Part shown: positions 42,894 through 43,143 of the stretch, in pieces
How the letters are laid out: every line of letters begins with the position of its first letter
Numbering within the stretch: position 1 is the first letter of the stretch
Source: Silene noctiflora
Lineage: Eukaryota > Streptophyta > Magnoliopsida > Caryophyllales > Caryophyllaceae
Direction: 5' to 3'
Assembly: GCA_009801015.1 (NCBI GenBank)
Contig: VHZZ01002689.1
Location: forward strand, 1 to 43,143
Length of the DNA: 43,143 nucleotides
Notes under the pieces: model-generated
Seen by the model: the letters and a program-made list of their open reading frames with translations, nothing else
The model's database searches: none
Told to the model about the DNA's origin: nothing
Translations under genes and position numbers: made by a program

Positions 42894-43143
42894 CAATATA
42901 TATGTATAAAGCAAAAACTTTTCGAGCGATATTAGAGAGTCCAACTTTTTTAGAAATCCTATAAATCTTATATTTAAAAAAAAAAAATAATAAATTATCC
43001 TAATAAGAGTAGATTTCTAAGAAATTTTAATAAAATTATCCTGATAAAAGTATATTTCTTAAAAACAAAACAAGTTCATATATATAGATTTTAGTGACTA
43101 TAAATTTATAAGTAATTGTAAGTTTAACTTCTCATTCTATCTT
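42894..43143. other. AT-rich edge, no gene seen
   Basis: Contains a diverged direct repeat around ATTATCCTAATAAGAGTAGA (42994 onward) and ATTATCCTGATAAAAGTATA (43035 onward). Nothing else is supported. Confidence 0.4.

Noticed and set aside
1..43143. tRNA, rRNA or riboswitch genes
   Set aside because: No cloverleaf-like or conserved rRNA sequence was noticed on either strand by eye; a covariance-model scan would be needed to exclude them.

Overview
The window is nuclear DNA from a flowering plant, most likely a eudicot. Evidence: GT-AG introns, plant-specific families (PORR domain, LRR receptor-like kinase, XS domain), many CTCCCTCCGT-type Stowaway MITEs and a Ty1/copia remnant. The style of the MITEs and a short six-cysteine knottin-like gene would fit Caryophyllales, but that is inference. 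The sequence is draft quality: scattered single Ns and one 260-base gap at 13668-13927.

Layout. 1-8.3 kb is an AT-rich stretch of decayed gene fragments, several with nucleic-acid-binding folds: an RPA1/Helitron-type OB-fold pseudogene (+), a two-exon small membrane protein with an in-frame stop (-), two paralogous dsRBM-like reading frames (+) carrying stops at different places, and an XS-domain fragment (-). 8.4-10.9 kb is an intact five-exon EMC4 gene (+). 12.3-12.6 kb is a single-exon MAPR/cytochrome-b5-like steroid-binding protein (+). 13-17.7 kb holds the gap and gene-poor DNA. 17.7-20.7 kb is a two-exon LRR receptor-like pseudokinase of the TDR/PXY clade, best matched to MOL1 (+). 21.7-24.8 kb is a lipoate/biotin ligase-like gene (-) with a 5'UTR intron. 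24.9-27.1 kb has a foldback MITE and an internally deleted copia element. 28.4-31 kb contains two unrecognised homologous mini-genes (-) for about 53-residue peptides with hydrophobic N-termini and conserved promoters. 33.9-34.4 kb is a two-exon secreted six-cysteine peptide (+). 35-40.3 kb is a direct duplication of a roughly 1.8 kb unit plus a partial third copy, with several MITEs. 41.0-42.2 kb is a single-exon PORR organelle RNA-binding protein (-).

The genes are independent plant loci and do not form one pathway: ER membrane protein insertion (EMC4), haem/steroid binding (MAPR), cambium-type receptor signalling (MOL1-like), lipoylation-type ligation, organelle RNA processing (PORR) and secreted peptides. 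The least explained items are the paired mini-peptide genes, the dsRBM-like pair, the unnamed 166-codon membrane protein fragment and the 1.8 kb duplication array.
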